From contig NZ_WNKG01000003.1 of NCBI RefSeq assembly GCF_010119245.1, positions 409,217 through 473,216 of the forward strand: 64,000 nucleotides of DNA. Reading direction: 5' to 3'. This document shows, one piece after another, positions 8,518-17,346 of this stretch. Made by a program: the position numbers and the translations under genes. This DNA is from Cyclobacterium salsum. Its GTDB lineage: Bacteria; Bacteroidota; Bacteroidia; Cytophagales; Cyclobacteriaceae. The first letter of the stretch is position 1, and each line of letters begins with the position of its first letter. The notes under the pieces are model-generated. The model searched no databases. It saw only the letters and a list, made by a program, of their open reading frames with translations, and was not told the origin of the DNA.

Positions 8518-10119
8518 ATGAAAAATAAATACTTCGACATTCATGCGCCGGTATTTTGGCCTTCGGTAGCTTTGATCATCTTGTTTATAACGGTCACGCT
8601 TTGGGTGGGAGAACCCATGGAATTGATCTTTGCCTCCAGTAAGGCCTTTATTACAGATAAGACTGGCTGGATTTTTATTATCGCAGTAAATGCCTTTATA
8701 GTCTTCTGTTTTTACCTCGGATTTAGCAAGTTTGGATCCATTCGTCTGGGAGGCAAGGAAGCCCAACCGGAATTTTCTACAGGAGCCTGGTTTGCCATGC
8801 TTTTCAGTGCCGGTATGGGTATCGGGCTTTTATTTTGGGGGGTAGCCGAGCCGGTTTACCATTACGCTATTCCGCCATATGGGGAGGCTTATTCACTGGA
8901 AGCCGCCAAAAGGGCAATGAATCTCACCTTCTTGCATTGGGGCTTCCATGCATGGGCCATTTACGCCGTGGTGGGCCTATCGTTGGCCTTCTTTGCCTAT
9001 AACCGAAAGTTACCTCTCACCATTCGTTCTGTGTTTTACCCCTTGTTGGGAGAAAGGATGAACGGATGGATGGGCAACGTTATTGATGTTCTGGCCGTAC
9101 TGGCCACGCTTTTTGGTCTGGCTACTTCTCTGGGACTGGGCGTACAACAGATCAGCGGTGGCTTATTTTACCTTTTCGATATTCCCAATACCATTACTAC
9201 GCAGGTGTTGCTGATCGCAGGAATTACCTTGGTGGCTACTATTTCGGTGGTTTCGGGTATCGACAAAGGAGTGAAATTTCTTAGTCAGTGGAACGTCCGA
9301 ATAGCAGCGATTTTACTGATTTTTGTTTTGATTATGGGACCTACATTGTTTGTCTTTCGTTCGTTTGTCCAGAATATGGGCAACTATTTGGGAAGCATAT
9401 TGGAAGTATCTACCTGGACGGAAGCCTATCGGGATAATGGCTGGCAAGGGGATTGGACCGTGTTTTATTGGGCCTGGTGGATTTCCTGGTCTCCTTTTGT
9501 TGGCATGTTCATCGCCCGGGTTTCCCGAGGCCGGACGATTCGTGAATTTATTTTTGGGGTATTGCTAGTCCCTTCTTTATTGACCTTTTTATGGCTTACG
9601 GCGATGGGTGGAACGGCGATTTTTCTGGACATGCAGGAACAAGTGCTCTCTGGGAGTCATATCTTAGCGGAAACCATTACGGGGGATGTTTCGATCGCCA
9701 TGTTTGTTTTTCTTGAAAATTTCCCGTTTAGTGGAATCGGTTCTGTTATTGGCATTTTATTGGTAACCAGTTTTTTCGTTACCTCTTCTGATTCTGGATC
9801 CCTGGTGATAGACAGCATTACTGCGGGAGGTAAACTGGATGCTCCGGTGGGACAACGAATTTTCTGGGCTACGACGGAGGGAACGGTGGCTGCGGTATTG
9901 CTTATTGGAGGCGGGCTGACGGCCCTTCAAACCGCCGCGATCACTACGGGTTTACCGTTTTTGCTAATATTGGTTATCATGTGTTATTCTTTACAAAAGG
10001 GGTTGAGTCAGGAATATGCCCGTCTCAGCCAGTATGATAAAGATTTGGATCGTAAGTCTTACGAAAAAAGGTTGTCGGATGTGATTATGAAGAAACTGGA
10101 AAAAGAAAAGAAGTCATGA
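8518..10119 (+). CDS. BCCT family betaine/choline/carnitine transporter
   Basis: This 533-residue protein has the usual 12 membrane segments. The glycine-rich stretch MGIGLLFWGVAEPVYHY is at about residues 99-116. The family signature FYWAWWISWSPFVG followed by ARVSRGRTIREF lies at about 313-340, including the Trp box that cages quaternary ammonium groups. BCCT carriers import betaine, choline, carnitine or DMSP driven by sodium or proton gradients, often under osmotic stress. The C-terminal tail (about residues 500-533) is charged and helical, as in osmosensing members, but short. It lies between a porin gene and a universal stress protein gene whose start overlaps its stop by four bases. 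Exact substrate is not decidable from sequence. Confidence 0.95.
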   Translation: MKNKYFDIHAPVFWPSVALIILFITVTLWVGEPMELIFASSKAFITDKTGWIFIIAVNAFIVFCFYLGFSKFGSIRLGGKEAQPEFSTGAWFAMLFSAGMGIGLLFWGVAEPVYHYAIPPYGEAYSLEAAKRAMNLTFLHWGFHAWAIYAVVGLSLAFFAYNRKLPLTIRSVFYPLLGERMNGWMGNVIDVLAVLATLFGLATSLGLGVQQISGGLFYLFDIPNTITTQVLLIAGITLVATISVVSGIDKGVKFLSQWNVRIAAILLIFVLIMGPTLFVFRSFVQNMGNYLGSILEVSTWTEAYRDNGWQGDWTVFYWAWWISWSPFVGMFIARVSRGRTIREFIFGVLLVPSLLTFLWLTAMGGTAIFLDMQEQVLSGSHILAETITGDVSIAMFVFLENFPFSGIGSVIGILLVTSFFVTSSDSGSLVIDSITAGGKLDAPVGQRIFWATTEGTVAAVLLIGGGLTALQTAAITTGLPFLLILVIMCYSLQKGLSQEYARLSQYDKDLDRKSYEKRLSDVIMKKLEKEKKS

Positions 10120-10976
10120 AAAAACTAAAGAAAATAGGGTTGTTTATTGACCTGTCGGATCTGGATGAACTGCTGTTGCAATACATCCAGCAACTGGATG
10201 AAAAATTTGATTTTGAGCAGCTGACCTTGATTCATTTTGTCGCTCTGGAAGAAATCTCCAAAGAAATAGGGGATATGTTGCCTTATTTGGATAAATCGTT
10301 GGATGAAATCCTGGAAGAGGAGGCCCTGGAAAAAGTAGAAGCCGTCTTCAACGAAAGGAAAAGCAGCATCAACGTCAAAGTCTATTCCGGGGGACAACTG
10401 GATCAGTTAGTGGAATGGGTAGATGCCCAGAAATATGACCTGGTGTTATTGGGAAAAAAATCGGTACATGGCGGGACAGGTATATTTAGCAGTAAGGTGG
10501 TTCGGCTAACGTCCTCCAATACCCTTTTTATTCCGGAAACTTCCAAGGCTTCCATTCAAAAAATTGTGTTGCCACTTGATTTCTCAGATTATTCCGAAAC
10601 CCTGGCTGAAATGGTAAAAACCTTGTCTCAGCATACGGGAGCAATCGTATTGCCAATGCATGTTTTAAAAGTGGGCATGCAGTATTTTCCTTATATTCGT
10701 AAACCCTCTGAATTTCAGGAGGCGCTCGAAAAGAAAGCCATTTCAAATTATGCGAAACTTAAGAAGAAAACCGGGTTAGTCGAAGATTTGGAAATAATCA
10801 AAGGACAGGACGTACCGGTGAGCAGGAGTATTTATGACTATGCTATACGGAAAGGGGCTGACCTGATCGTGTTGGGAAATAAAGGAAAAACAGATGACGA
10901 TACCCTTTTAATTGGATCTGTGGCCGAACGTCTGATTGCTTCGGATAAGCATTTACCAGTTCTGATTGTTAAATAA
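10116..10976 (+). CDS. Tandem universal stress protein
   Basis: A 286-residue protein of two UspA domains (about 1-145 and 146-286). The second domain ends with a complete ATP-binding signature of the form G-2x-G-9x-G-S (GNKGK ... IGS), while the first has a degenerate version (GKKSVHGGTGIFSS), so probably only the second binds ATP. Its ATG overlaps the end of the BCCT gene in an ATGA junction, showing translational coupling. USPs are often fused to or encoded with transporters, so a role in sensing or tuning BCCT activity is a reasonable inference. There is no membrane segment; it should be cytoplasmic. Confidence 0.9.
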   Translation: MKKLKKIGLFIDLSDLDELLLQYIQQLDEKFDFEQLTLIHFVALEEISKEIGDMLPYLDKSLDEILEEEALEKVEAVFNERKSSINVKVYSGGQLDQLVEWVDAQKYDLVLLGKKSVHGGTGIFSSKVVRLTSSNTLFIPETSKASIQKIVLPLDFSDYSETLAEMVKTLSQHTGAIVLPMHVLKVGMQYFPYIRKPSEFQEALEKKAISNYAKLKKKTGLVEDLEIIKGQDVPVSRSIYDYAIRKGADLIVLGNKGKTDDDTLLIGSVAERLIASDKHLPVLIVK

Positions 10977-11001
10977 AAGTACAGTTTGCAGAATAGTTTT
11001 A

Positions 11002-11009
11002 TAATTTTG
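11002..11009 (+). promoter_or_regulatory. -7 promoter element (TAATTTTG) before the NYN gene
   Basis: Exact match to TAnnTTTG, 35 bases before the ATG, in the gap after the USP gene. A TTTG at 10985-10988 is closer than the usual -33 spacing. It suggests the NYN gene is transcribed separately from the transporter operon. Confidence 0.4.
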
Positions 11010-11043
11010 TATTGCAATTGAATTTTCACTTTGAAATGGACTT

Positions 11044-11781
11044 ATGCAAGCCGATATAAAAATAGCTGTGCTGATAGATGCAGACAACGTTCCTTCCAAT
11101 CAGGTAAAAGAGATGATGGAAGAAGTGGCCAAGTATGGTAATCCCACCATCAAACGAATTTATGGGGACTGGACCAAGCCACAGTTGGGAAAGTGGAAGA
11201 CTGTATTACTCGAAAATGCCATCAATCCCATCCAGCAATATGGCTATACTTCTGGCAAAAATGCCACTGATTCGGCCATGATCATAGATGCCATGGATAT
11301 TCTCTACACCTCAAGAGTGGATGGGTTTTGTTTGGTGTCGAGTGACAGCGATTTTACCAAGCTGGCCACCAGACTCAGAGAGGCCGGATTAATGGTGATC
11401 GGGATGGGGGAGAAGAAAACGCCCGATCCGTTTATTGTCGCCTGCGATAAATTCATTTACCTGGAAATTTTACAAAAAGATGGGGATGGTCCGGAGGACA
11501 ATAAGGAAAGAACCAAGTCCAGGCCCCAGGTCGACAAAATCAATCCAAAGCTTATCCGGCTGATTTCTTCTACCATTTCAGATTTGGCCGATGATGATGG
11601 TTGGGCATTTATGGGAGACGTGGGCAATCTGCTGCAAAAAAAACAACCCAATTTTGATTCCAGAAATTATGGTTTCCAGAAGTTAACACCCCTGATCGGA
11701 TCCATAAACAAATTCGAAGTCGAGCAGCGGGAAAACCAAAAAGGTAAGTATAAATTAATATATGTGAGAAATAAGGTATAG
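11044..11781 (+). CDS. NYN domain protein with C-terminal LOTUS/OST-HTH domain
   Basis: The first ~150 of 245 residues form a PIN-like NYN ribonuclease domain. The acidic residues expected at the metal site are visible in VLIDADN (near residue 13), DSAMIIDAMD and SSDSDF. A linker rich in charged residues follows, then a segment at about 165-240 (KLIRLISSTISDLADDDGWAF, then FDSRNYGFQKLTPLI) that fits a LOTUS/OST-HTH RNA-binding domain. The pairing resembles LabA/DUF88 proteins and eukaryotic Limkain-like proteins, which bind or cut RNA. It is cytoplasmic. Its stop is only five bases from the convergent stop of a histidine kinase gene, so the two transcripts likely overlap. Confidence 0.88.
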   Translation: MQADIKIAVLIDADNVPSNQVKEMMEEVAKYGNPTIKRIYGDWTKPQLGKWKTVLLENAINPIQQYGYTSGKNATDSAMIIDAMDILYTSRVDGFCLVSSDSDFTKLATRLREAGLMVIGMGEKKTPDPFIVACDKFIYLEILQKDGDGPEDNKERTKSRPQVDKINPKLIRLISSTISDLADDDGWAFMGDVGNLLQKKQPNFDSRNYGFQKLTPLIGSINKFEVEQRENQKGKYKLIYVRNKV

Positions 11782-11786
11782 GTTAA

Positions 11787-13181
11787 TTATTGAGGATCAA
11801 TTTTGGGGATGGTAAAGAAAAAGGAGGTACCCAGGCCTTCGCGTGATTCCAACCAGACTTCTCCCCCCAGATTTTCGATGATTTTTTTGACAATGGCTAA
11901 TCCCATACCGGTTCCCTGATACTTATCCTTTTGATGAAGCCGCTGAAATAAGACGAATATTTTCTGAAAATAATCCGGGTGAATACCGATCCCGTTGTCA
12001 GTTACCTTGAAAAGCCATTTGCTCCCCTGATCCTCGCAGCTTAGGTGAATTTTGGGAGGGACATCTTTCTTGGAATACTTGAGTGCGTTACCCATGAGGT
12101 TTTGAATCACAAGCGAAAGAAAGCTGGAGTGGCTGGTTATTTTGGGTAGCGACCCATGCGTAATTTCCGCCTTAAGAGTCTCAATTTCCTCCGCCAGTGT
12201 GGTTTTGGCCTCCTCCCACAAAACGCTCATATCCACTTCATGAGCGGGGTCCTGAATGGATTGGATCCGGGAGTATTTGAGGAGGTCCAGGATCAATTGC
12301 CTCATTCGATTAGCACCATCCACTGCGTGCATGATATAGGATTTCCCTTTTTCATCGATCAGGTTTGCGTAGCGCTTTTCTATTAATTGCAGAAAACCGG
12401 TCACCATTCGTAAAGGCTCTTGCAAGTCATGGGAAGCCACGTAGGTGAAGTGTTCCAGTTCTTCGTTTTTCGATTCTACTTCCGCCAGGGATCGCTTTAA
12501 GGCATTTTTTTGCTGTTCTAGCTCTTCCCGGAGTGAATACTGCTCTTCCAAACTTGTCTGAAGCCCCTTGAAAAGGATGGGAATCAGTACGATAAAAACG
12601 ACGTTTAAAAAAATCAGGTTGGTGAATATAGCGACCCACGTTTTTATATCTACCGACGCAGCGTACTGCGATTGAAACGGGTTACCTGCCTGAATTAGCC
12701 AACCAAAAACCAGACAACTGGCCATATTTAAATACAAACTTACCCAGCGGCTTTTCCCCGGTAAAACCAGGACCATAAAAACCGAAATGGCAAGTAAGTA
12801 CAGCAGGCCTGGTCCGAAATTACCTAAATAGTAAATCAGTACAATCCCTATACCGTAAGTGATGCCTATAAAAAGCCACTTTCGGATGACAAGCCGAATA
12901 CCCGGAAGATGGGTTATAAGCAGTAGCCCAGCAATGGCAACTCCGTCAACTACAATTAAACCATTAAGTGAGGTAATATACGAAAGGTATACACCAGGTA
13001 TCAGCGTGATGAGGCACAGGGGGATGATGAAAAGAAGTGTAGTGACAAACAGGTAGTCTCTCCAGTAGTTGAGGGGGTCTTTGATTTTTCCGGCTTCCAG
13101 ACAGGTACTGAAAACATGATGCCGGTATTTTTTCCATGCCCTTCCAACCAAACCTTCGCCGACGGTACGCCCCTTTTCCAT
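11787..13181 (-). CDS. Membrane sensor histidine kinase, orphan
   Basis: A 464-residue kinase with six predicted membrane segments between about 43 and 205 and almost no periplasmic loop, so it may sense the membrane itself or a small hydrophobic signal. A coiled coil (about 207-243) leads to the dimerisation/phosphotransfer motif ASHDLQEPLRM with His251. The ATPase part has NLMGNALKYS (N box), DNGIGIHPDYFQKIF (G1/F boxes) and GTGMGLAIVKKI (G2), all intact. The DLQEPLR type is common in phytochrome-like and chemotaxis-related kinases. No response regulator lies nearby, so its partner is elsewhere. It faces the NYN gene tail to tail. Confidence 0.92.
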   Translation of the reverse strand: MEKGRTVGEGLVGRAWKKYRHHVFSTCLEAGKIKDPLNYWRDYLFVTTLLFIIPLCLITLIPGVYLSYITSLNGLIVVDGVAIAGLLLITHLPGIRLVIRKWLFIGITYGIGIVLIYYLGNFGPGLLYLLAISVFMVLVLPGKSRWVSLYLNMASCLVFGWLIQAGNPFQSQYAASVDIKTWVAIFTNLIFLNVVFIVLIPILFKGLQTSLEEQYSLREELEQQKNALKRSLAEVESKNEELEHFTYVASHDLQEPLRMVTGFLQLIEKRYANLIDEKGKSYIMHAVDGANRMRQLILDLLKYSRIQSIQDPAHEVDMSVLWEEAKTTLAEEIETLKAEITHGSLPKITSHSSFLSLVIQNLMGNALKYSKKDVPPKIHLSCEDQGSKWLFKVTDNGIGIHPDYFQKIFVLFQRLHQKDKYQGTGMGLAIVKKIIENLGGEVWLESREGLGTSFFFTIPKIDPQ

Positions 13182-13332
13182 TGATAATACAGCTGTGTAA
13201 CAAAATAAAAATAACTAAAAATGACTTTTAGATACTTTTCAAAAGTAACCAATATTTTTCACAACTCTTACTTCTTTTACTTATGGGTATATGGAGGGAC
13301 TTTAATCGGTAACTTCTATTTTTTTTCCTGGG

Positions 13333-14691
13333 TTGGAAGGTAAATTGGTAGTGAAGTATGTGGAGTCATTCAAAAGATGCATCATTTTTGTACCTTTCAG
13401 TAAAAACAAGGTTTTGAAAAGTAACATTGGAAATACCTCTCTTCTGCTGGCGATTGTTGGGTTTATAGCCCTGGAGGTAGGCATCCATGGCGGCTGGCTG
13501 GAGGGGGCTTTTTGGCGTATTTTAGCTACGGGGTTTGAAGCAGGGACCATTGGAGGGTTGGCTGATTGGTTTGCCGTCAGCGCACTTTTCTACGAGATCC
13601 CCATCCCATTTGTTCGTAAGCATACCAATATCATCGTCAAAAACAGAGAAAAGTTAACCGAAGGAATCGTGGAATTGGTCACGACCAAATGGTTATCGCC
13701 TGAGGTTCTTCGGGAAAAACTGGCAGGACTATCCATAGCTGATTCCTTGCTTCGATCTATGGAGGAAAAAGCGCAGGTAGAAAAGTGGTTGAATTTTATA
13801 CGGTTGGTGCTTGTGCGATTAACAGGGGAGTTAAACCATCCGAAGCTTCCGGTTTTTTTGCAAAAAGTGCTTAAAGACCGGGTGCAACAAGTGGATATTG
13901 CCGGGCCTTTGGGCCGTTGGCTACAAGCGACGATCAGAGAAAAAAAGCATCATGGCCTGGTCCAAATGGCACTGGATCAATTTTCCCTGTCGATTCAGGA
14001 GCCGGACACCCGGCAATTAGTGCTTCAAAAATTACACGCCGCCCTCAAGCAATACGCGGAAAAAGATTGGGTAAAAAAATCGGCCGTTTGGCTGGGACAA
14101 AAAACCGGCGGGATAGATCCCGAAGTGCTTACCGATCGGATTCTTGATTTGGCACTGCTCCTGCTGGAAGAAGTAAAAAATGACCCCTCCCATCCGCTTC
14201 GGGAAAAACTGGACCAGTACCTGCTGGAATTTGCCAACAATCTAGAGAAAGGGGAAGAAAAAACCCTTGCGTATTTGGAAAGGTTGAAACAAAGCTGGGT
14301 ACTGAATGAACAAACCAAAGCCATGATCCAGCAGGTGCTGGACCGGTTGAAAGACGGGATGCAGGCGCAACTGCAGCACACGGATACCATCTTAATGCAG
14401 CTTATTCATCGGCAATTGACTCGCTTACTAGATGATCTGCGCCAGGACAAGGAGGGAAGGGCTCAATTGGATGAATGGATCAGGTCCACCGTGACGCAAC
14501 TGGTCAATCGGTACCATCATGAACTGGGAAATATGGTCCGAAGCAGCCTGGGCAAATTGGATGACAAGGGCATCATGCTTCAGATTAAGCATAAGGTTGG
14601 AAATGACTTGCAATACATTCGGTTAAATGGAGCAGTGGTGGGAGGCCTGGTTGGAATAGCCATTGCCTTGATTCGTTGGTTTCTACTATGA
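13333..14691 (+). CDS. DUF445 family membrane protein
   Basis: The protein is recognisable from GFEAGTIGGLADWFAVSALFYE near the N-terminus, the hallmark of DUF445 (YjiN/YheB-like) proteins, and from a C-terminal hydrophobic helix (GAVVGGLVGIAIALIRWFLL). Between them lies a long alpha-helical, coiled-coil-like region (about 110-420). It probably sits in the inner membrane by both ends. No ATG is available upstream of the conserved region: the longest frame opens with TTG at 13333, a GTG at 13351 and a TTG at 13414 are alternatives, and the last gives about 425 residues, closest to the family's usual length. Function of the family is unknown. Confidence 0.82.
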   Translation: MEGKLVVKYVESFKRCIIFVPFSKNKVLKSNIGNTSLLLAIVGFIALEVGIHGGWLEGAFWRILATGFEAGTIGGLADWFAVSALFYEIPIPFVRKHTNIIVKNREKLTEGIVELVTTKWLSPEVLREKLAGLSIADSLLRSMEEKAQVEKWLNFIRLVLVRLTGELNHPKLPVFLQKVLKDRVQQVDIAGPLGRWLQATIREKKHHGLVQMALDQFSLSIQEPDTRQLVLQKLHAALKQYAEKDWVKKSAVWLGQKTGGIDPEVLTDRILDLALLLLEEVKNDPSHPLREKLDQYLLEFANNLEKGEEKTLAYLERLKQSWVLNEQTKAMIQQVLDRLKDGMQAQLQHTDTILMQLIHRQLTRLLDDLRQDKEGRAQLDEWIRSTVTQLVNRYHHELGNMVRSSLGKLDDKGIMLQIKHKVGNDLQYIRLNGAVVGGLVGIAIALIRWFLL

Positions 14692-14713
14692 TGAGATAGA
14701 TATCAAGCAAAAT

Positions 14714-14732
14714 GGGGCGATAGAGTCGCCCC
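14714..14732 (+). repeat. Perfect hairpin after the DUF445 gene
   Basis: GGGGCGA and TCGCCCC form a perfect 7-bp stem with a five-base loop, 22 bases after the DUF445 stop. There is no T tract, so it is not a classical intrinsic terminator; it could protect a 3' end or be chance. Confidence 0.35.
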
Positions 14733-14839
14733 CTAACTTGTCTGGGGGCTATTTCAGGGCGGGTATTTTAATACTTGCCAAAAAGCCCTATTTTTAGTAG
14801 CTTCATAGGTGATTTTTATACCCCTACAATATCCGGATT

Positions 14840-15817
14840 ATGAGTCAGACCATTGCAAAAATTTTGGAAGTGCCCCCGCAGGCGGTTCTAGATGAAATTC
14901 GGGAGCTAAATCAGTTGCTGGATCATGAGCTCCCCTTCAAAAAACTAGATCACAATATATTGATAGCTACCTGGAATATCCGGACTTTTGGCGGGTTAAC
15001 GGAAAAATGGGAAGCGGGAGATAGTGATTCTCCCAAACGGGACCTGCATTCCCTTTTGGCCATCTCTCAAATTATTTCCAGATTTGATATTATTGCGGTC
15101 CAAGAACTCAAAGGAAATCTTAAGGCTTTCCGTCACATGTTGAAGCTATTGGGAAATAACTGGAGTTTTATCCTTACAGATGTTTCCGGAGGCGACCTCG
15201 GTAACGATGAAAGGCTCGCTTTTTTGTTTGATACCCGCAAAGTGAAACTTTCAGGGCTGGCATGTGAACTGGTGGTTCCCAACGAAAAAATTGAGGCAAT
15301 CAAACCAGGTGCTTTTTCCAGGCAATTTGCCCGAACGCCCTATGCCGTGGGATTCAAAGTGGAAGATAAAACCTTTGTATTGGTGAGCATGCACGTGTTG
15401 TATGGAAAATCTCCGACCGACCGGGAGGGTGAATTGGAGGCTATAGCAGCGTGGTTGAAAGCTTGGGCAAGTGATATGCGGTCGTTTGACCAAAGCCTGG
15501 TACTATTAGGTGATTTCAATATTGATCGAAAAGGAGATCCGCGATATGAAGCTTTTGTGTCTACCGGGCTTACCGTGCCGGAGGACTTGTGGCATATTCG
15601 CCGAACATTGATAGACAATTCGACTAAATTTTACACCCAAATTGCCTGGTTTGAAAATCACCTTCGGATTCCGCAACTTTCCATTAAATACCTTAACGGA
15701 GGCGTTTTTGATTTTGGACCTCATTTGTTAAAAAGCAGGCATTTATCTCCCTTCCAGATGTCCTGGAGAATTTCAGATCATTTGCCACTTTGGGCGGAGT
15801 TTTCGACCAAAAGCTGA
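14840..15817 (+). CDS. Endonuclease/exonuclease/phosphatase (EEP) family protein
   Basis: A 325-residue EEP-fold protein without a signal peptide. The catalytic motifs appear in order: ATWNIRTFGG (Asn), IIAVQELKG (Glu), VSMHVLYG (His), LLGDFNIDRKGD (Asp and Asn), and ISDHLPLWAEF (Asp-His). These residues coordinate metal and attack phosphodiesters. The family includes DNA and RNA nucleases as well as phosphatases, so the substrate stays open. It is followed 49 bases later by a PI-PLC-like gene, another phosphodiesterase, but there is no clear shared pathway. Confidence 0.9.
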   Translation: MSQTIAKILEVPPQAVLDEIRELNQLLDHELPFKKLDHNILIATWNIRTFGGLTEKWEAGDSDSPKRDLHSLLAISQIISRFDIIAVQELKGNLKAFRHMLKLLGNNWSFILTDVSGGDLGNDERLAFLFDTRKVKLSGLACELVVPNEKIEAIKPGAFSRQFARTPYAVGFKVEDKTFVLVSMHVLYGKSPTDREGELEAIAAWLKAWASDMRSFDQSLVLLGDFNIDRKGDPRYEAFVSTGLTVPEDLWHIRRTLIDNSTKFYTQIAWFENHLRIPQLSIKYLNGGVFDFGPHLLKSRHLSPFQMSWRISDHLPLWAEFSTKS

Positions 15818-15866
15818 TTTTTTGATAAGTTTCGATATCTTTACATAGAACTAACATTTTTAATTT

Positions 15867-17303
15867 ATGCATTTTAGGTATTTCATTTTAGGTATTGTAT
15901 TCCTGTGCATGGCATGTGGACAAAAGCCTTCGAAGGAGCCAAATTCGCTTAAAATAAACCACCTTCAATTAATTGGAAGTCATAACAGCTATAAACTTCC
16001 GATACCACCCAAAATTATGGAGGCAATTGAATCGAGCGACCCGGATCTGGCCACCAGCCTGGATTATAGTCATCCATCGGTTTGGGAGCAATTGTCGATG
16101 GGGTTGCGGTTACTGGAACTGGATGTTTTCCGGGATCCGGAGGGCGGTCGTTTTAGTGAACCATTAGGTCAGGCCTATATGGAGGAAGCGGTAATGGATT
16201 CAGCAAGGAAAGCTGCTTTTGAGCAACCGGGTTTTAAGGTATTTCATGTGCAGGACATTGATTTTAGAAGCCATTATCCCTTATTGGAGGATTATCTGAC
16301 GGAATTGAAAACCTGGTCCTCCTTGCACCCCGATCATTTACCGGTTTTTATAACGGTCAATGCCAAAGATGCCAATTATCCAGAACGGCAAATGACAGCG
16401 GCGCTGCCGTTTGGAAATAATGCGTTTCTTGAACTGGACGAATTGATTCGGCAGGTATTAGGGGAGGAGAAGTTGATCATCCCGAAGGAAATCATCGGCA
16501 CCCATGCCGATCTGAAAACAGCCATTGCAGAATCAGGCTGGCCCGATATTCAGGACTTGAGGGGTAAATTCATTTGGATTTTGGATGAGAAGGGAGAGAA
16601 GTTAGATGCTTATTTGTCCCGGAGGGAAGGAAGCAGGGAACCACTTTTTTTCGTTAACGTTCCTGAAACGCATCCGATGGCCGGAATTCATATTCTCAAT
16701 GATCCCATCGGCCAGCAAGAAGCAATAAAAGCGTTGGTTGAAAAGGGGTATTTGGTCAGAACGAGAGCAGATGCTGAGACCCGAGAGGCCAGGGCAAATG
16801 ATAGGAAACGGATGGAAGCCGCATTTGAGAGTGGTGCCCAGCTAATCAGCACGGATTACTACCGGCCAGATCCCCGTTTTGAGGGAGGATACCAGGTAAT
16901 ATTTCCAGATGACTCGTACCAACGGATAAACCCATTTTTTTCTAGGGATAAAAAGCTATCGGAGGTATTGGAGGAACCAAATGACCAGGTCATAGCACTC
17001 GGTCCGCAGACCTTTCAGTATGCCTCCCAGCGAGAAAAGCCGCTGTTGCTGGATGTGCGCACACAGGCAGAAGTGGATGAAGGTATGATTACAGGGGCTG
17101 CGCACATTGATTTTATGCAGGCCGACTTTTCCCAGAGAATCGAAAAACTGGAAAAAGGGCAGCCCGTTTTTGTCTATTGCAAGGTAGGAGGGAGGAGTTC
17201 CAAGGCGGCCGAACAGATGAGAGAAATGGGTTTTGAAAAGGTATATCACCTAGAGGGGGGACTTGATGAATGGAAAGCATTGGGCCTTCCGGTATCCCGT
17301 TAA
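15867..17303 (+). CDS. Ca2+-dependent PI-PLC-like lipoprotein fused to a rhodanese domain
   Basis: The N-terminus is a lipoprotein signal ending CMAC followed by GQKPSK. Residues about 30-345 match the Ca2+-dependent phosphoinositide-specific phospholipase C (PI-PLC-C1) family: IGSHNSYK carries the catalytic His, and LRLLELDVFRDP and FHVQDIDF the other active-site regions of the TIM barrel. From about residue 375 a complete rhodanese domain follows: LLLDVRTQAEVDEG, GAAHIDF, the active loop YCKVGGRS with Cys near 438, and a C-terminal HLEGGLDEWKALGLP. Rhodanese domains move sulfane sulfur; linkage to a phosphodiesterase on one lipid-anchored chain is unusual. The substrate of the first domain is not known in bacteria of this type. 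A near-consensus -7 box lies at 15836-15843. Confidence 0.85.
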   Translation: MHFRYFILGIVFLCMACGQKPSKEPNSLKINHLQLIGSHNSYKLPIPPKIMEAIESSDPDLATSLDYSHPSVWEQLSMGLRLLELDVFRDPEGGRFSEPLGQAYMEEAVMDSARKAAFEQPGFKVFHVQDIDFRSHYPLLEDYLTELKTWSSLHPDHLPVFITVNAKDANYPERQMTAALPFGNNAFLELDELIRQVLGEEKLIIPKEIIGTHADLKTAIAESGWPDIQDLRGKFIWILDEKGEKLDAYLSRREGSREPLFFVNVPETHPMAGIHILNDPIGQQEAIKALVEKGYLVRTRADAETREARANDRKRMEAAFESGAQLISTDYYRPDPRFEGGYQVIFPDDSYQRINPFFSRDKKLSEVLEEPNDQVIALGPQTFQYASQREKPLLLDVRTQAEVDEGMITGAAHIDFMQADFSQRIEKLEKGQPVFVYCKVGGRSSKAAEQMREMGFEKVYHLEGGLDEWKALGLPVSR

Positions 17304-17346
17304 ACTCGTATTGAATGAAATCAATAGTTAATTTTGAAAAATCGGT

